Assembly: GCF_022664465.1 (NCBI RefSeq)
Contig: NZ_JAKREV010000002.1
Coordinates: 124,001 to 188,000, forward strand
Source of the DNA: Sphingomonas hankookensis
GTDB taxonomy: Bacteria; Pseudomonadota; Alphaproteobacteria; Sphingomonadales; Sphingomonadaceae
Reading direction: 5' to 3'
Length of the DNA: 64,000 nucleotides
This document shows, in pieces, positions 37,746 to 48,827 of the stretch (position 1 is its first letter; every line of letters starts with the position of its first letter). Both the position numbers and the translations under genes were made by a program. A model generated the notes under the pieces. The model made no database searches and was not told where the DNA came from. It saw only the letters and a list, made by a program, of their open reading frames with translations.

Positions 37746-37830
37746 CGTACCCCCGCGAAGGCGGGGGTCCAGAGCCAAGCAAACCACCGGCCAGCGATCC
37801 AACCCTGGATCCCCGCCTCCGCGGGGATAC
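37746..37830. repeat. dispersed palindrome, CGTACCCCCGC variant, copy A
   Basis: CGTACCCCCGCGAAGGCGGGGGTCC and GGATCCCCGCCTCCGCGGGGATAC form inverted arms with internal hairpins. The family layout matches the CGTCACCCCAGC elements but with different stem bases, i.e. compensatory changes that keep the pairing. Confidence 0.8.
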
Positions 37831-37864
37831 CGGGTGGGGATGTGCCCGCCCATCCCCAACACCC

Positions 37865-37956
37865 CGTACCCCGGCGAAGGCCGGGGCCCAGTTGGGGGCC
37901 GTTTGCGATGGAGAAACGACCGACGTCCCAACTGACCCCGGCCTCCGCCGGGGTAC
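37865..37956. repeat. dispersed palindrome, CGTACCCCGGC variant, copy B
   Basis: CGTACCCCGGCGAAGGCCGGGGCCC and GACCCCGGCCTCCGCCGGGGTAC flank an inner CAGTTGGGG/CCCAACTG pair. It is in tandem with copy A, 34 bp apart. Confidence 0.8.
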
Positions 37957-38071
37957 GCTGCAAGTCAAACCGGGATCGCCCGCCAACCACCCCCGCCTCT
38001 CCCAAAAACCACCCCGCTTGGCAGCACCGCCCACACCCCCTAAACGTCCCCCACCAACAGGGGAGTGATCA

Positions 38072-38344
38072 GTGGTTCAGACCGGTTCGGCGTCGATCGA
38101 GGAAACCGTGCGCGCAGTGTTGCGCGACGTGCTGGGCCTGTCCGACGAGCGGGTGGCGGCGTTCGACGATGCGACCCCGCTGTTCGGCGCACTCCCCGAA
38201 CTTGATTCGATGGCGGTGGCCGGCGTCCTGACCGAGATCGAGGACCGCCTCGGCATCCTGATCGAGGACGACGATATCGACGGCGACACCCTCGAAACCT
38301 TCGGCTCGCTGGTCGCCTTCGCCAACGCCAAGGCACCCGCTTGA
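38072..38344 (+). CDS. XrtA-associated acyl carrier protein
   Basis: A 90-residue ACP. The phosphopantetheine site is ELDSMAV (Ser near residue 46). Helix I and the acidic helix II (TEIEDRLGILIEDDDI) are typical. A GTG start is used with GGGGAG 7 nt upstream. It heads the plus-strand arm and presumably receives the acyl group activated by the divergent ligase. The next gene starts on its last codon (TTGA). Confidence 0.9.
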   Translation: MVQTGSASIEETVRAVLRDVLGLSDERVAAFDDATPLFGALPELDSMAVAGVLTEIEDRLGILIEDDDIDGDTLETFGSLVAFANAKAPA

Positions 38345-39003
38345 TCGACCGCTACGACTGGCCCGGCGGGCATGAGGCGCTGTGGCGCTTCGGCCCCGAT
38401 ACCGGTCCGGTCGTACTGCTGCTGCTACCCCCGTTCGAGGAGGCGAACCGTACGCGGACCTTCGCCGTCGGACTGCTCCGCGCGCTCGCCGATCGCGACG
38501 TCGCCGGCATGCTCCCCGACCTGCCCGGACAGGGCGAAAGCCCGCTGGCGACCGACACAGTCACGCTGGCCGACTGGCGCGTGGCGGTCACCGCGCTGGT
38601 CGATGCCACCGATCGTCCCGTCGTGACCGCCACGATCCGCGCCGGAGCATTGTTCGACACCGACGCCGCCGTCGCCGGTCGCTGGCACCTCGCCCCGCAG
38701 TCCGGCGACCGGCTGGTCCGCGAACTGACCCGGATCGCGGGCGGGATCGACCGTGACGCACCCGTCGTCGAGATCGCCGGCAACCGCATCGCCGCGACGA
38801 TGATCGTTGATCTTGCCACTGCCACGCCCAGCGCCGACCACCCGTCCCGCATCGTTCGGCTCGGCACCGATCCCGACCATGCCGATCTGCGAATCGACGC
38901 CGCCCCGCTGTGGCGTCGGGCCGAACCGGGCGATGACCCCGCCCTCGCAGCGCTGCTCGCCGACGACCTTGCCGCCTGGAGCCGCGCATGCGTCGGCTGG
39001 TGA
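38341..39003 (+). CDS. XrtA-associated hydrolase 2-like protein, degenerate
   Basis: A 220-residue protein in the position of exosortase hydrolase 2 (TIGR03101). The opening LLLLPPFEEANRTRTFAVGLLRALADRDVAGMLPDLPGQGES is the alpha/beta-hydrolase strand and oxyanion region of that family. However, the expected G-x-S-x-G nucleophile elbow is absent (VTATIRAGAL instead), and no clear catalytic His is seen, so it may be a non-catalytic partner. The TTG start overlaps the ACP stop; its end overlaps hydrolase 1 by 16 bp. Confidence 0.8.
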   Translation: MIDRYDWPGGHEALWRFGPDTGPVVLLLLPPFEEANRTRTFAVGLLRALADRDVAGMLPDLPGQGESPLATDTVTLADWRVAVTALVDATDRPVVTATIRAGALFDTDAAVAGRWHLAPQSGDRLVRELTRIAGGIDRDAPVVEIAGNRIAATMIVDLATATPSADHPSRIVRLGTDPDHADLRIDAAPLWRRAEPGDDPALAALLADDLAAWSRACVGW

Positions 39004-39747
39004 CCATCCCTTGCGCCGGGGAAACGCTCGCCGCGACGCTCGACGAGGCGCCGGGCAGCACCGGCCTGCTGATCGTGTCCGGCGGCAACGAACTGCGCAT
39101 CGGCGCGCATCGCGGCATGGCCCTGCTGGCCGCGGCGATCGCCGAAGCTGGCTATCCCGTATTGCGCTTCGACCGTCGCGGCATCGGCGATTCGACCGGC
39201 ACCAATGGCGGCTTCCGGTCGAGCGGCCCCGACATCGCCGCCGCCGCCGCGGCATTGCGCGACCTGACCGGCGTCACGCGGATGTTGGCGTTCGGCAATT
39301 GCGACGCCGCGACCGCGCTGGCGCTGTTTCACGGGCAGGCCGCGATCGACCGGCTGGTGCTCGCAAACCCCTGGATCGTCGAGCCTTCCGGCGACCTGCC
39401 GCCCCCAGCCGCGATCCGCGCGACCTATGCCGCGCGCCTGTCTTCACCGGCCGAGTGGCGGCGTCTGCTGACCGGCGGCGTCAACTTCGGCCGTCTGCTG
39501 CAAGGTCTGGCAACTTTGACCCGGCCCCGCCGCGGCCAGAACGACCTCGCCCGGACCTTCGCCACCGCCCTCGCCGCTGGAGCGCCCGCCGACATCCTGC
39601 TGGCGACCGGCGATCACACCGCCATCGCCTTCCTCGATGCGTGGCACCTTCGCAACCTTCCGACCCTCCACCACCGCGACAGCGACAGCCACAGCTTCGC
39701 CCGCCCCGGCGACGCCGACTGGCTCCGCGACCGCCTGCTGGACGCCC

Positions 39748-42438
<2,691 letters not shown>

Positions 42439-42446
42439 GTCAGCTT

Positions 42447-42550
42447 TCTCTCCCTCTCCCCTTCAGGGGAGAGGGTCGGGGAGAGGGGAAGATCGGAGAG
42501 GGTGGTGAACTGCCCCTCTCCCAAGCCTCTCCCCCTGAAGGAGAGAGGGC
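42447..42550. repeat. palindromic element between the two metH parts
   Basis: CCCTCTCCCCTTCAGGGGAGAGGG and CCTCTCCCCCTGAAGGAGAGAGG are hairpin arms that also pair with one another across the 120-bp gap. It is a third type of dispersed palindrome (CTCTCCCC family). It probably modulates mRNA stability or expression ratio between the two halves of methionine synthase. Confidence 0.75.
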
Positions 42551-42558
42551 TTTTGCGG

Positions 42559-43608
42559 TCAAGCCGCCATTGTGAACGGTTCCAGCCCGGCGAGCCGCGT
42601 CTGCACCGGCACGCCCGGCACCTTGCGGGGGGCGACGCCCTGCACCCGATCGGCCATCGCCTTGATATGCGCCGGCGTCGATCCGCAGCAGCCGCCCAGC
42701 ACGTTGACCTGCCCATGATCGGCCCAGTCGCCGACCAGCGCAGCGGTGGTCGCCGGCGCCTCGTCATACGCGCCCAGTTCGTTGGGCAGGCCGGCATTCG
42801 GATAGACCATGATCAGCGTGTCGCAGATTTCCGACAGCGTCTTCACATGCGGCCGCAGCTGTTCGGCACCGAACGAACAGTTCAGCCCGATCGTCACCGG
42901 CTTCGCATGACGGATCGCGTGCCAGAACGCCTCGACGGTATGGCCCGAAAGGTTGCGCCCCGACAGGTCGGTCAGCGTCATCGACAGCATGATCGGCAGG
43001 TCGCGGCCCAATGCCTGCCCCGCCTCGATCGCCGCCAGTACGCCTGCCTTGGCATTGAGCGTGTCGAACACTGTCTCGATCAGCACGAAATCGATGCCGC
43101 CCGTGACGAGCGCATCGATCTGTTCGCGGTACACGCCCTTCAGGTAATCGAAGTCGATCTCGCGATAACCCGGATCGTTGACGTCCGGCGACAGCGACAG
43201 CGTCTTGTTGGTCGGCCCGATCGCTCCCGCCACGAACCGCGGCCGCCCGTCGTGTGTCGCATAGTCGTCCGCCAGGCGCCGGGCGATCTTCGCGCTTTCG
43301 ATGTTGATATCGGCGACCAGCGCCTCGGCCCCATAATCCGCCTGGCTGATCAGGTTCGCGCTGAACGTATTGGTCGACACGATATCCGACCCGGCGTCCA
43401 GATAGGCGCGGGTGATCGTCTCCGGCACCTCCGGCTTGGTGATCGCGAGGATATCGTTATTGCCCTTCTGGTCATGGCCGAGCGTCAGGGTGCCGGCATA
43501 GTCGGCCTCCGACAATTTCCAGTTCTGGATTTCGGTACCGAACGCGCCATCGGTGATCAGCACGCGCTTGGCGGCTTCGGCGTTCAGGCGTTCGCGGGCG
43601 GTCGTCAT
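42559..43608 (-). CDS. methionine synthase homocysteine-binding subunit (N-terminal part of split MetH)
   Basis: A 349-residue homocysteine S-methyltransferase barrel. The three zinc Cys are in LNCSFGAEQLRPH and GGCCGSTPAHI. The opening RVLITDGAFGTEIQNWKL and DIVSTNTFSAN match the N-terminal module of MetH. It holds homocysteine while the separate 896-residue protein supplies methylcobalamin; both must associate in trans. It lies 26 bp after metF on the same strand. Confidence 0.95.
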   Translation of the reverse strand: MTTARERLNAEAAKRVLITDGAFGTEIQNWKLSEADYAGTLTLGHDQKGNNDILAITKPEVPETITRAYLDAGSDIVSTNTFSANLISQADYGAEALVADINIESAKIARRLADDYATHDGRPRFVAGAIGPTNKTLSLSPDVNDPGYREIDFDYLKGVYREQIDALVTGGIDFVLIETVFDTLNAKAGVLAAIEAGQALGRDLPIMLSMTLTDLSGRNLSGHTVEAFWHAIRHAKPVTIGLNCSFGAEQLRPHVKTLSEICDTLIMVYPNAGLPNELGAYDEAPATTAALVGDWADHGQVNVLGGCCGSTPAHIKAMADRVQGVAPRKVPGVPVQTRLAGLEPFTMAA

Positions 43609-43634
43609 GTCGTTCTTCCCCAAAACCGTTCGTG

Positions 43635-44576
43635 TCAGGCCGCCGCGGCGACCGGCTTCGCCTTGGGCCGAAGCCCCATCAGATGGCAGATCGCGTAGGA
43701 CAGCTCTGCCCGGTTCAGCGTGTAGAAGTGGAAATCGCGCACCCCGCCGGCATAGAGCTTGCGGCACATTTCCGCCGCGATCGTCGCCGCGACCAGCGCA
43801 CGGGCGCCGGGATGATCGTCCAGCCCCTCGAACAACCGGTCCATCCATGCCGGGATGGCCGCACCGCACATGCCGGCGAACTTGCGCACCTGTGCCACGT
43901 TCGATACCGGCAGGATGCCCGGCACCAGATCGGCGGTGATGCCCGCAGCAGCGGCGGCGTCGCGGAAGCGGAAGAATGCTTCGGGCGTAAAGAAGAACTG
44001 GGTGATCGCGCGCGTCGCACCGGCGTCCATCTTACGCTTCAGATTGTCGAGATCGGCCGCCTGATGCGCCGAATCCGGATGACATTCGGGATAGGCCGCG
44101 ACCGAAATCTCGAACGGGTGCAGCTTCTGCAAGCCCGCCACCAGCGCCGCGGCATTCTCGTAGCCATCGGGATGCGCGACGAACTTCTGCCCCATCGTCG
44201 GCGGATCGCCGCGCAGCGCGACGATGTGCCGCACGCCCGCCGCCCAATATTCCTGCGCGACCTGATCGATCTCCGCCCGGCTTGCCTCGACGCAGGTCAG
44301 GTGCGCGGCGGCAGGCATCGACGTCTCGCGCGCGATCCTCGCGACGGTGGCATGGGTCCGCTCACGCGTCGATCCGCCCGCGCCATAGGTGACGCTGACG
44401 AATTTCGGCCCCAGCGGCTCCAGCGCGCGGACCGTGTCCCACAGTGCGGCTTCCATCTTCTCGGTCTTGGGCGGGAAGAATTCGAAGCTGACCGCACAAT
44501 CGCCCGCCAGATCGGCGAACAACGGTGCATCCAGCGCGCGGCGCGCCTCTTCGAGGTCGGAAATGGTAGGAGTCAT
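43635..44576 (-). CDS. metF: methylenetetrahydrofolate reductase
   Basis: A 313-residue flavoprotein that reduces 5,10-methylene-THF to 5-methyl-THF, the methyl donor for MetH. Typical segments: VSFEFFPPKTEKME at the N-terminus, VTYGAGGSTRERTHATVARI, and HIVALRGDPP. It overlaps the ArsR-methyltransferase gene by 4 bp and precedes split metH, making one methyl-cycle operon. Confidence 0.97.
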   Translation of the reverse strand: MTPTISDLEEARRALDAPLFADLAGDCAVSFEFFPPKTEKMEAALWDTVRALEPLGPKFVSVTYGAGGSTRERTHATVARIARETSMPAAAHLTCVEASRAEIDQVAQEYWAAGVRHIVALRGDPPTMGQKFVAHPDGYENAAALVAGLQKLHPFEISVAAYPECHPDSAHQAADLDNLKRKMDAGATRAITQFFFTPEAFFRFRDAAAAAGITADLVPGILPVSNVAQVRKFAGMCGAAIPAWMDRLFEGLDDHPGARALVAATIAAEMCRKLYAGGVRDFHFYTLNRAELSYAICHLMGLRPKAKPVAAAA

Positions 44577-45526
44577 GCCGCCTTCACCTCTTGTACGTCA
44601 TAGGCGCGCCGCGCCATCCACAGCTTCACGGTCAATTCGCCGCCGCCCAGCGTCTCGATCGATACCGGCGCCAGCCCGGCCTCCCCGAACCAGCCCAGCA
44701 TCTGCTCGTCGGAAAAGCCCAGCCGCGCATGCGCGTCGCGCACCCGCAGATCCTCGCGCTCGTGCGGTGCGAAATCGCAGATCAGCAACCGCCCGCCGGG
44801 CCGCAGCACGCGCGCAGCCTCGGCGATCGCCGCGCCCGGATGCTGCACGAAATGCAGCACATGGTGCAGCACCGCCGCACCGGCCACCGCGGTATCGACC
44901 GGCAGCGACAGAATGTCCGCCTGCCGCAACTCGGCATGGTCCAGCCCGCGTTCGGTCAGCTTGGCGCGCGCCAGTCGCAGCATTTCCGACGACCGGTCGA
45001 TGCCGATGGCCTGCGTCGCCTGTGGCGCGAACAGTTCCAGCATCCGCCCGGTGCCGGTGCCGATATCGACCAGCAAGTCGATCCGCGTCGATCCCAGCGC
45101 CGCCAGCATCGCCGCCTCGACCTGTTCCTCGGCGACATGCAGCGATCGGATTGCGTCCCATTCGCCGGCATGCGCCTCGAACCACGCCGCCGCCGCCGTC
45201 GCGCGATCGGCGCGGACCTCGGCCAGTCGCAGCCCGTCGGCGCGCAGCTGCGCATCGTCGGGCATCGCCCATGCATCCAGCGCCCCCAGCAACGGGGCGA
45301 CAAGCGCCGACTGCCCCAGCGCGACGAAGACCCAGCTGCCTTCCTTGCGCCGGACCGCCAGCCCGGCGTCGCACAAAATCTTGATATGCCGACTGACCCG
45401 CGGCTGGCTCTGTTCCAGGACCTGCGCCAGTTCGCCGACCGACAGCTCCATCGATCGCAACAGGCACAGCACCCGCAACCGGGTGGCGTCGCTCGCCGCG
45501 CGCAATATATCGAGAGCCGGAACCAT
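44573..45526 (-). CDS. ArsR-type regulator fused to SAM-dependent methyltransferase, SahR-like
   Basis: A 317-residue two-domain protein. Residues 1-95 form a winged helix (LRAASDATRLRVLCLL, then SQPRVSRHIKILCDAGLA); no metal-site CxC is seen. Residues 140-317 are a class I methyltransferase fold with the motif I glycine loop LLVDIGTGTGRMLEL and ADILSLPV. It is the first gene of an operon with metF and metH, so I infer a repressor of methionine genes that senses SAM or S-adenosylhomocysteine through the methyltransferase-like domain. The start MVPALD is chosen because the dyad at 45535-45554 lies just upstream. Confidence 0.88.
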   Translation of the reverse strand: MVPALDILRAASDATRLRVLCLLRSMELSVGELAQVLEQSQPRVSRHIKILCDAGLAVRRKEGSWVFVALGQSALVAPLLGALDAWAMPDDAQLRADGLRLAEVRADRATAAAAWFEAHAGEWDAIRSLHVAEEQVEAAMLAALGSTRIDLLVDIGTGTGRMLELFAPQATQAIGIDRSSEMLRLARAKLTERGLDHAELRQADILSLPVDTAVAGAAVLHHVLHFVQHPGAAIAEAARVLRPGGRLLICDFAPHEREDLRVRDAHARLGFSDEQMLGWFGEAGLAPVSIETLGGGELTVKLWMARRAYDVQEVKAA

Positions 45527-45534
45527 GCAGCATG

Positions 45535-45554
45535 ATATAAAGAAATCTTTATAT
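45535..45554. promoter_or_regulatory. candidate operator of the methionine regulon
   Basis: ATATAAAGA-aa-TCTTTATAT is an exact 9-bp dyad with a 2-nt centre, just 8 bp before the ATG of the ArsR-type regulator. It is very AT-rich in a GC-rich genome and has the right size for an ArsR-family dimer. I infer autoregulation of the metF-metH operon. Confidence 0.75.
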
Positions 45555-45668
45555 GACGTCAATCGATCATGTCGCACCTGCGGCGATCGCCGCCCCGATG
45601 CGGCAGGCCGTGCAACCGCCGCCCCGCCCGTGCGTTGGGCGGCGGATCATAACGGAAGGGAAACCGCC

Positions 45669-46010
45669 ATGAAGAAGCTCATCCTGCTGCCGCTCGCCGT
45701 CGCTGCATTTTCGATCGGTGCCTGCAGCCAGAAGGCGCAGAACGAAACCGGTGAGGCCGCCGACGCCGTCGCCGCAGACGTGAACGCGACGATGGGCGAA
45801 GCGGTCAGCGACGTGCAGACCGCCGGCGAGCGCGCAATCGGCGCGGCCGAGAACGCTACGGATCGTGCCGGTGACCACATCGAAAACGCCACCGATCGTG
45901 CCGGCGCCGCCATCGACCGCGGCGCTGCGAAGGCCGACGCTGCCGCCGACAATGCGCAGCGCGAAGCTGGGCAGGAACTGGAAAAGGCCGGTCGCGACAT
46001 GCAGCGCTAA
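45669..46010 (+). CDS. small Ala-rich lipoprotein
   Basis: A 113-residue lipoprotein with signal and lipobox (MKKLILLPLAVAAFSIGAC, Cys19). The mature part is one long Ala/Asp/Glu-rich amphipathic helix with an ENATDRAG(D/A) repeat occurring twice (about residues 59-79). It resembles small stress-related helical lipoproteins in sphingomonads and Lpp-like or YtxH-like proteins, but no family is certain. A strong terminator follows. Confidence 0.75.
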   Translation: MKKLILLPLAVAAFSIGACSQKAQNETGEAADAVAADVNATMGEAVSDVQTAGERAIGAAENATDRAGDHIENATDRAGAAIDRGAAKADAAADNAQREAGQELEKAGRDMQR

Positions 46011-46031
46011 GCAGCGTTTGCGCTAAGACAG

Positions 46032-46069
46032 AAAGGCCGCGTCCCGACGCAACGGGACGCGGCCTTTTT
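46032..46069 (+). terminator. rho-independent terminator
   Basis: A perfect 14-bp stem AAAGGCCGCGTCCC/GGGACGCGGCCTTT with an 8-nt loop, ending in TTTTT, 21 bp after the lipoprotein stop. It is the most classical terminator in the window. Confidence 0.92.
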
Positions 46070-46085
46070 CGTTGGGAGACGATCG

Positions 46086-46268
46086 ATGCGCCAGCTTGCC
46101 ACCCTCGCCGTCCTGTTTCTCGCCGCCTGTAACGGCACCGACGAGCGCTCGGCGCCCGGCGGCGTGACGCAGGGCGAAGCCGCCGCGCTGAACGATGCCG
46201 CGGCGATGCTGGACGACAATGCCCTCGACGCGAACGCGATCGCGCCCGAACCGAAGGAACGCCCATGA
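46086..46268 (+). CDS. small lipoprotein, 60 residues
   Basis: MRQLATLAVLFLAAC gives a lipobox (LAAC, Cys15) and an acidic, Ala/Asn-rich tail of 45 residues (GEAAALNDAAAMLDDNALDANAI). No family is recognised. It overlaps the aldo/keto reductase start by 4 bp (ATGA), so it is probably a genuine leader gene of a two-gene unit. Confidence 0.65.
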   Translation: MRQLATLAVLFLAACNGTDERSAPGGVTQGEAAALNDAAAMLDDNALDANAIAPEPKERP

Positions 46269-47221
46269 CCGATCCCGTCCGCCGCCGCCTCGGCGCCACC
46301 GACCTCGAAACGCCACCGCTGATCCTCGGCGGCAACGTCTTTGGCTGGACGATCGACCGGGCGGAGAGCTTCCGCATCCTCGACGCGTTCGTCGATCTGG
46401 GCGGGACGATGATCGACACCGCCGACGTCTATTCGGCATGGGTCGACGGCCATCGCGGCGGGGAATCGGAAACCATCCTCGGCGAATGGTTGCGCCAGTC
46501 GGGCAAGCGCGACCGCGTGCTGATCGCGACCAAGGTCGGCATGCTGCCGGGCGATGGCGGCGAAAAGCTCGCGCCCGCCCGGATCGCGGCGGCGGCGGAG
46601 GGGTCGCTCGCGCGGCTCGGCACCGATCATATCGACCTGTATTATGCTCATCAGGACGACGAGGACACGCCGCAGGCCGACTATCTGGCAGCGTTCGGAC
46701 GGCTGATCGACGCGGGCAAGGTCCGGGTGCTGGGCGCATCGAACTTCCGCGCGATGCGGCTGAAGTCGGCGCTGGATCTGGCGACGGCGGAAGGCCTGCC
46801 GCGTTTCCACGCGCTGCAACCCGAATACAACCTCGTCAGCCGCCATAAATATGAGGGCGAGCTGCAGAACCTGTGCGTCGAGCACAATATCGGCGTGGCG
46901 CCCTATTTTGGGCTCGCCGCAGGGTTCCTGACCGGCAAATATCGCTCGACCGAGGACCTCGGCAAAAGCGTCCGCGGCGGCGGCATGACGGAGTTGCTGG
47001 AGGGCAAGGGCAAGCCGATGCTCGCGGCGATGGATGCGGTCGCCGCAGAGACCGGCGCGACGCTGCCGCAGATCGCGCTGGCATGGCTCGCCACGCAGGA
47101 GGGCGTCGTCGCGCCGATCGCCAGTGCCACCAGCGTAGCGCAGCTGGAGGAACTGGTGGGGTCGTGGCAGCTGCGCCTGACCGACGAGCAACTCGCCCGC
47201 CTGACCGACGCCGGGGTATAA
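46265..47221 (+). CDS. aldo/keto reductase
   Basis: A 318-residue NADPH-dependent TIM-barrel reductase. The tetrad is visible: Asp51 and Tyr56 in MIDTADVYSAW, Lys in VLIATKVG, and His in DLYYAHQDDE. It lacks long loops, like the YajO/Tas-type family 11-12 enzymes. The substrate is unknown. It is translationally coupled to the 60-residue lipoprotein. A hairpin separates it from trxB. Confidence 0.92.
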   Translation: MTDPVRRRLGATDLETPPLILGGNVFGWTIDRAESFRILDAFVDLGGTMIDTADVYSAWVDGHRGGESETILGEWLRQSGKRDRVLIATKVGMLPGDGGEKLAPARIAAAAEGSLARLGTDHIDLYYAHQDDEDTPQADYLAAFGRLIDAGKVRVLGASNFRAMRLKSALDLATAEGLPRFHALQPEYNLVSRHKYEGELQNLCVEHNIGVAPYFGLAAGFLTGKYRSTEDLGKSVRGGGMTELLEGKGKPMLAAMDAVAAETGATLPQIALAWLATQEGVVAPIASATSVAQLEELVGSWQLRLTDEQLARLTDAGV

Positions 47222-47230
47222 TTCCGGCCG

Positions 47231-47250
47231 CCGGGCGCGTCGGCGCCCGG
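47231..47250. terminator. bidirectional hairpin between aldo/keto reductase and trxB
   Basis: A perfect 8-bp GC stem CCGGGCGC/GCGCCCGG with a 4-nt loop in the 36-bp gap between convergent genes. Confidence 0.6.
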
Positions 47251-47257
47251 CCGGTCG

Positions 47258-48229
47258 TTATTCCGCCGCCTGCGCCATATCCTCGAACTCGGCCGCCTGC
47301 AGGAAGCGTTCGGCATCCAGCGCCGCCATGCAGCCGGTGCCGGCGGCGGTGACCGCCTGGCGATAGATCTTGTCCATCACGTCGCCGCACGCGAACACGC
47401 CAGGGACGCTGGTACGCGTCGATCCGGTCTCGACCGCGATATAACCGTCGTCGTCGAGCGCGATATGCCCGCGGAACAGCTCGGTCGCCGGATGATGGCC
47501 GATCGCGACGAACCCGCCATCGACGTCGAGCGTCGACAGCTCGCCGGTCACCGTATCCTTCAGCTCGATACCGACCAGTCCGTGCGGTTCGCCGCCGCCG
47601 ACGAAGCGCTCGACCTGCTTGTTCCACAGCACGTTGATCTTGTGGCTGGCGAACAGCCGCTGTTGCAGGATGCGTTCGGCGCGGAAGCTGTCGCGGCGAT
47701 GGATGATCGTCACGTCGTCGCTATGGTTGGTCAGGTACAGTGCTTCCTCGACCGCGGTATTGCCGCCGCCGATCACCGCCACCTTCTTGCCGCGATAGAA
47801 GAACCCGTCGCAGGTGGCACAGGCCGACACGCCCTTGCCCTTTAACAGCTCCTCGCTGTCGAGCCCCAGCCAGCGCGCCTGCGCACCGGTGGCGATGACC
47901 AGCACCTCGCCCTCATACACATCGCCGCTGTCGCCGGTCAGGCGGAACGGACGGCGGCTCACGTCGATATCGACGATGGTGTCCCACATCATGCGCGTGC
48001 CGACATGTTCGGCCTGCGCCTGCATCTCACCCATCAGCCACGGGCCCTGCACGACGTCGCGGAAGCCGGGGTAGTTTTCGACATCGGTGGTGGTCATCAA
48101 CTGACCGCCGGGCTGGATGCCCTGCACCACGATCGGCTCCATCCCGGCGCGCGCGCCATAGATCGCGGCGGACAGGCCCGCAGGGCCGGAGCCGAGGACG
48201 AGCATACGGGTATGGTGCGTTACAGACAT
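47258..48229 (-). CDS. trxB: thioredoxin reductase
   Basis: A 323-residue FAD/NADPH disulfide reductase. The FAD GxGxxG is VLGSGPAGLSAA (11-22), the redox centre is CATC (Cys137-Cys140), and the NADPH loop is VIGGGNTAVEEAL (152-164). The C-terminal GVFACGDV motif is intact. The start MSVTHHTRM is chosen by alignment to the family; an upstream in-frame extension is unlike any TrxB. Confidence 0.96.
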   Translation of the reverse strand: MSVTHHTRMLVLGSGPAGLSAAIYGARAGMEPIVVQGIQPGGQLMTTTDVENYPGFRDVVQGPWLMGEMQAQAEHVGTRMMWDTIVDIDVSRRPFRLTGDSGDVYEGEVLVIATGAQARWLGLDSEELLKGKGVSACATCDGFFYRGKKVAVIGGGNTAVEEALYLTNHSDDVTIIHRRDSFRAERILQQRLFASHKINVLWNKQVERFVGGGEPHGLVGIELKDTVTGELSTLDVDGGFVAIGHHPATELFRGHIALDDDGYIAVETGSTRTSVPGVFACGDVMDKIYRQAVTAAGTGCMAALDAERFLQAAEFEDMAQAAE

Positions 48230-48334
48230 GGTACAGGTTCCGTTCGATGCGATCGGTCCGTCTATGCCGGTCGCGGGGTCGAACGCAACATGGGGAACCG
48301 GCGGCATGGCGCAAGCCATCCCGCCGGTCGCGCG

Positions 48335-48469
48335 TTATAGGATGAGGGCGAGGATCGCTGCCCAGAGCGGGAGGGCGAGCAGCAAGCCGAATATCAGCCC
48401 CGCCATGCTGTTCGGGCCATCGGCGTCGACACCGGTGGGCATCGGGCGGACGGGGGTGACGGTCGACAT
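48335..48469 (-). CDS. 44-residue small membrane protein
   Basis: A short gene read directly from the sequence: MSTVTPVRPMPTGVDADG, then one hydrophobic helix of about 20 residues (LIFGLLLALPLWAAILALIL) to the stop. GAGAGGA lies about 9 nt before the ATG. It is upstream of and co-directional with trxB, 105 bp away. No family is recognised; the clean helix and ribosome binding site are the support. Confidence 0.55.
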   Translation of the reverse strand: MSTVTPVRPMPTGVDADGPNSMAGLIFGLLLALPLWAAILALIL

Positions 48470-48568
48470 GGCGGCTATCCTCTCATGTTTTCTTGTTAAC
48501 CATCAACGAACGAACGCCCCGGAGGTTCGATAGAATCTGAACGCTGGATGAAGATCATCGTGAATAGC

Positions 48569-48775
48569 TCACGCTCCGACCGGAGGGTCACCGGCCATTG
48601 CCTGCCGATGCGCTTCGGCGAGGATCGTGTGTGCCTGTGCCGCCTCCGCCGATCGGGCGTCGCGTACCATCGCCATCTCCTGGGCGTAGCGCAGCGCGTG
48701 ATAGTCGCGGGCGTTGGTGGCCGACGCGGGCCTGGACAGGGTCGCCGCGCGGAAACGGCCGAACCAGAAATGCAT
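48569..48775 (-). CDS. hypothetical 68-residue protein
   Basis: A 68-residue protein, MHFWFGRFRAATLSRPASAT, followed by an Ala/Glu/Arg-rich helix (YHALRYAQEMAMVRDARSAEAAQAHTIL). It lies just downstream of the YadA-like gene on the same strand but beyond that gene's hairpin. No domain is recognised. Codon use is like its neighbours; a spurious reading frame cannot be excluded. Confidence 0.45.
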   Translation of the reverse strand: MHFWFGRFRAATLSRPASATNARDYHALRYAQEMAMVRDARSAEAAQAHTILAEAHRQAMAGDPPVGA

Positions 48776-48796
48776 GGTATCGCTTTCTGCAAAGAT

Positions 48797-48822
48797 ACGC
48801 CGGGGCGCGGGCGCCCCGGCGT
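48797..48822. terminator. hairpin after the YadA-like gene
   Basis: A 12-bp arm ACGCCGGGGCGC and its exact complement stand 2 nt apart, immediately 3' of the autotransporter stop codon at 48828. Confidence 0.7.
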
Positions 48823-48827
48823 CACGG

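Larger units (their letters stand above)
37666..38071. other. 406-bp divergent promoter region of the XrtA locus with tandem repeats
   Basis: No gene is visible. The region lies between divergently transcribed ligase and ACP genes, so it must hold both promoters, yet most of it is two palindromic elements (37746-37830 and 37865-37956). Only about 80 bp on the ligase side and 115 bp on the ACP side are free for promoter sequence. Confidence 0.7.
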
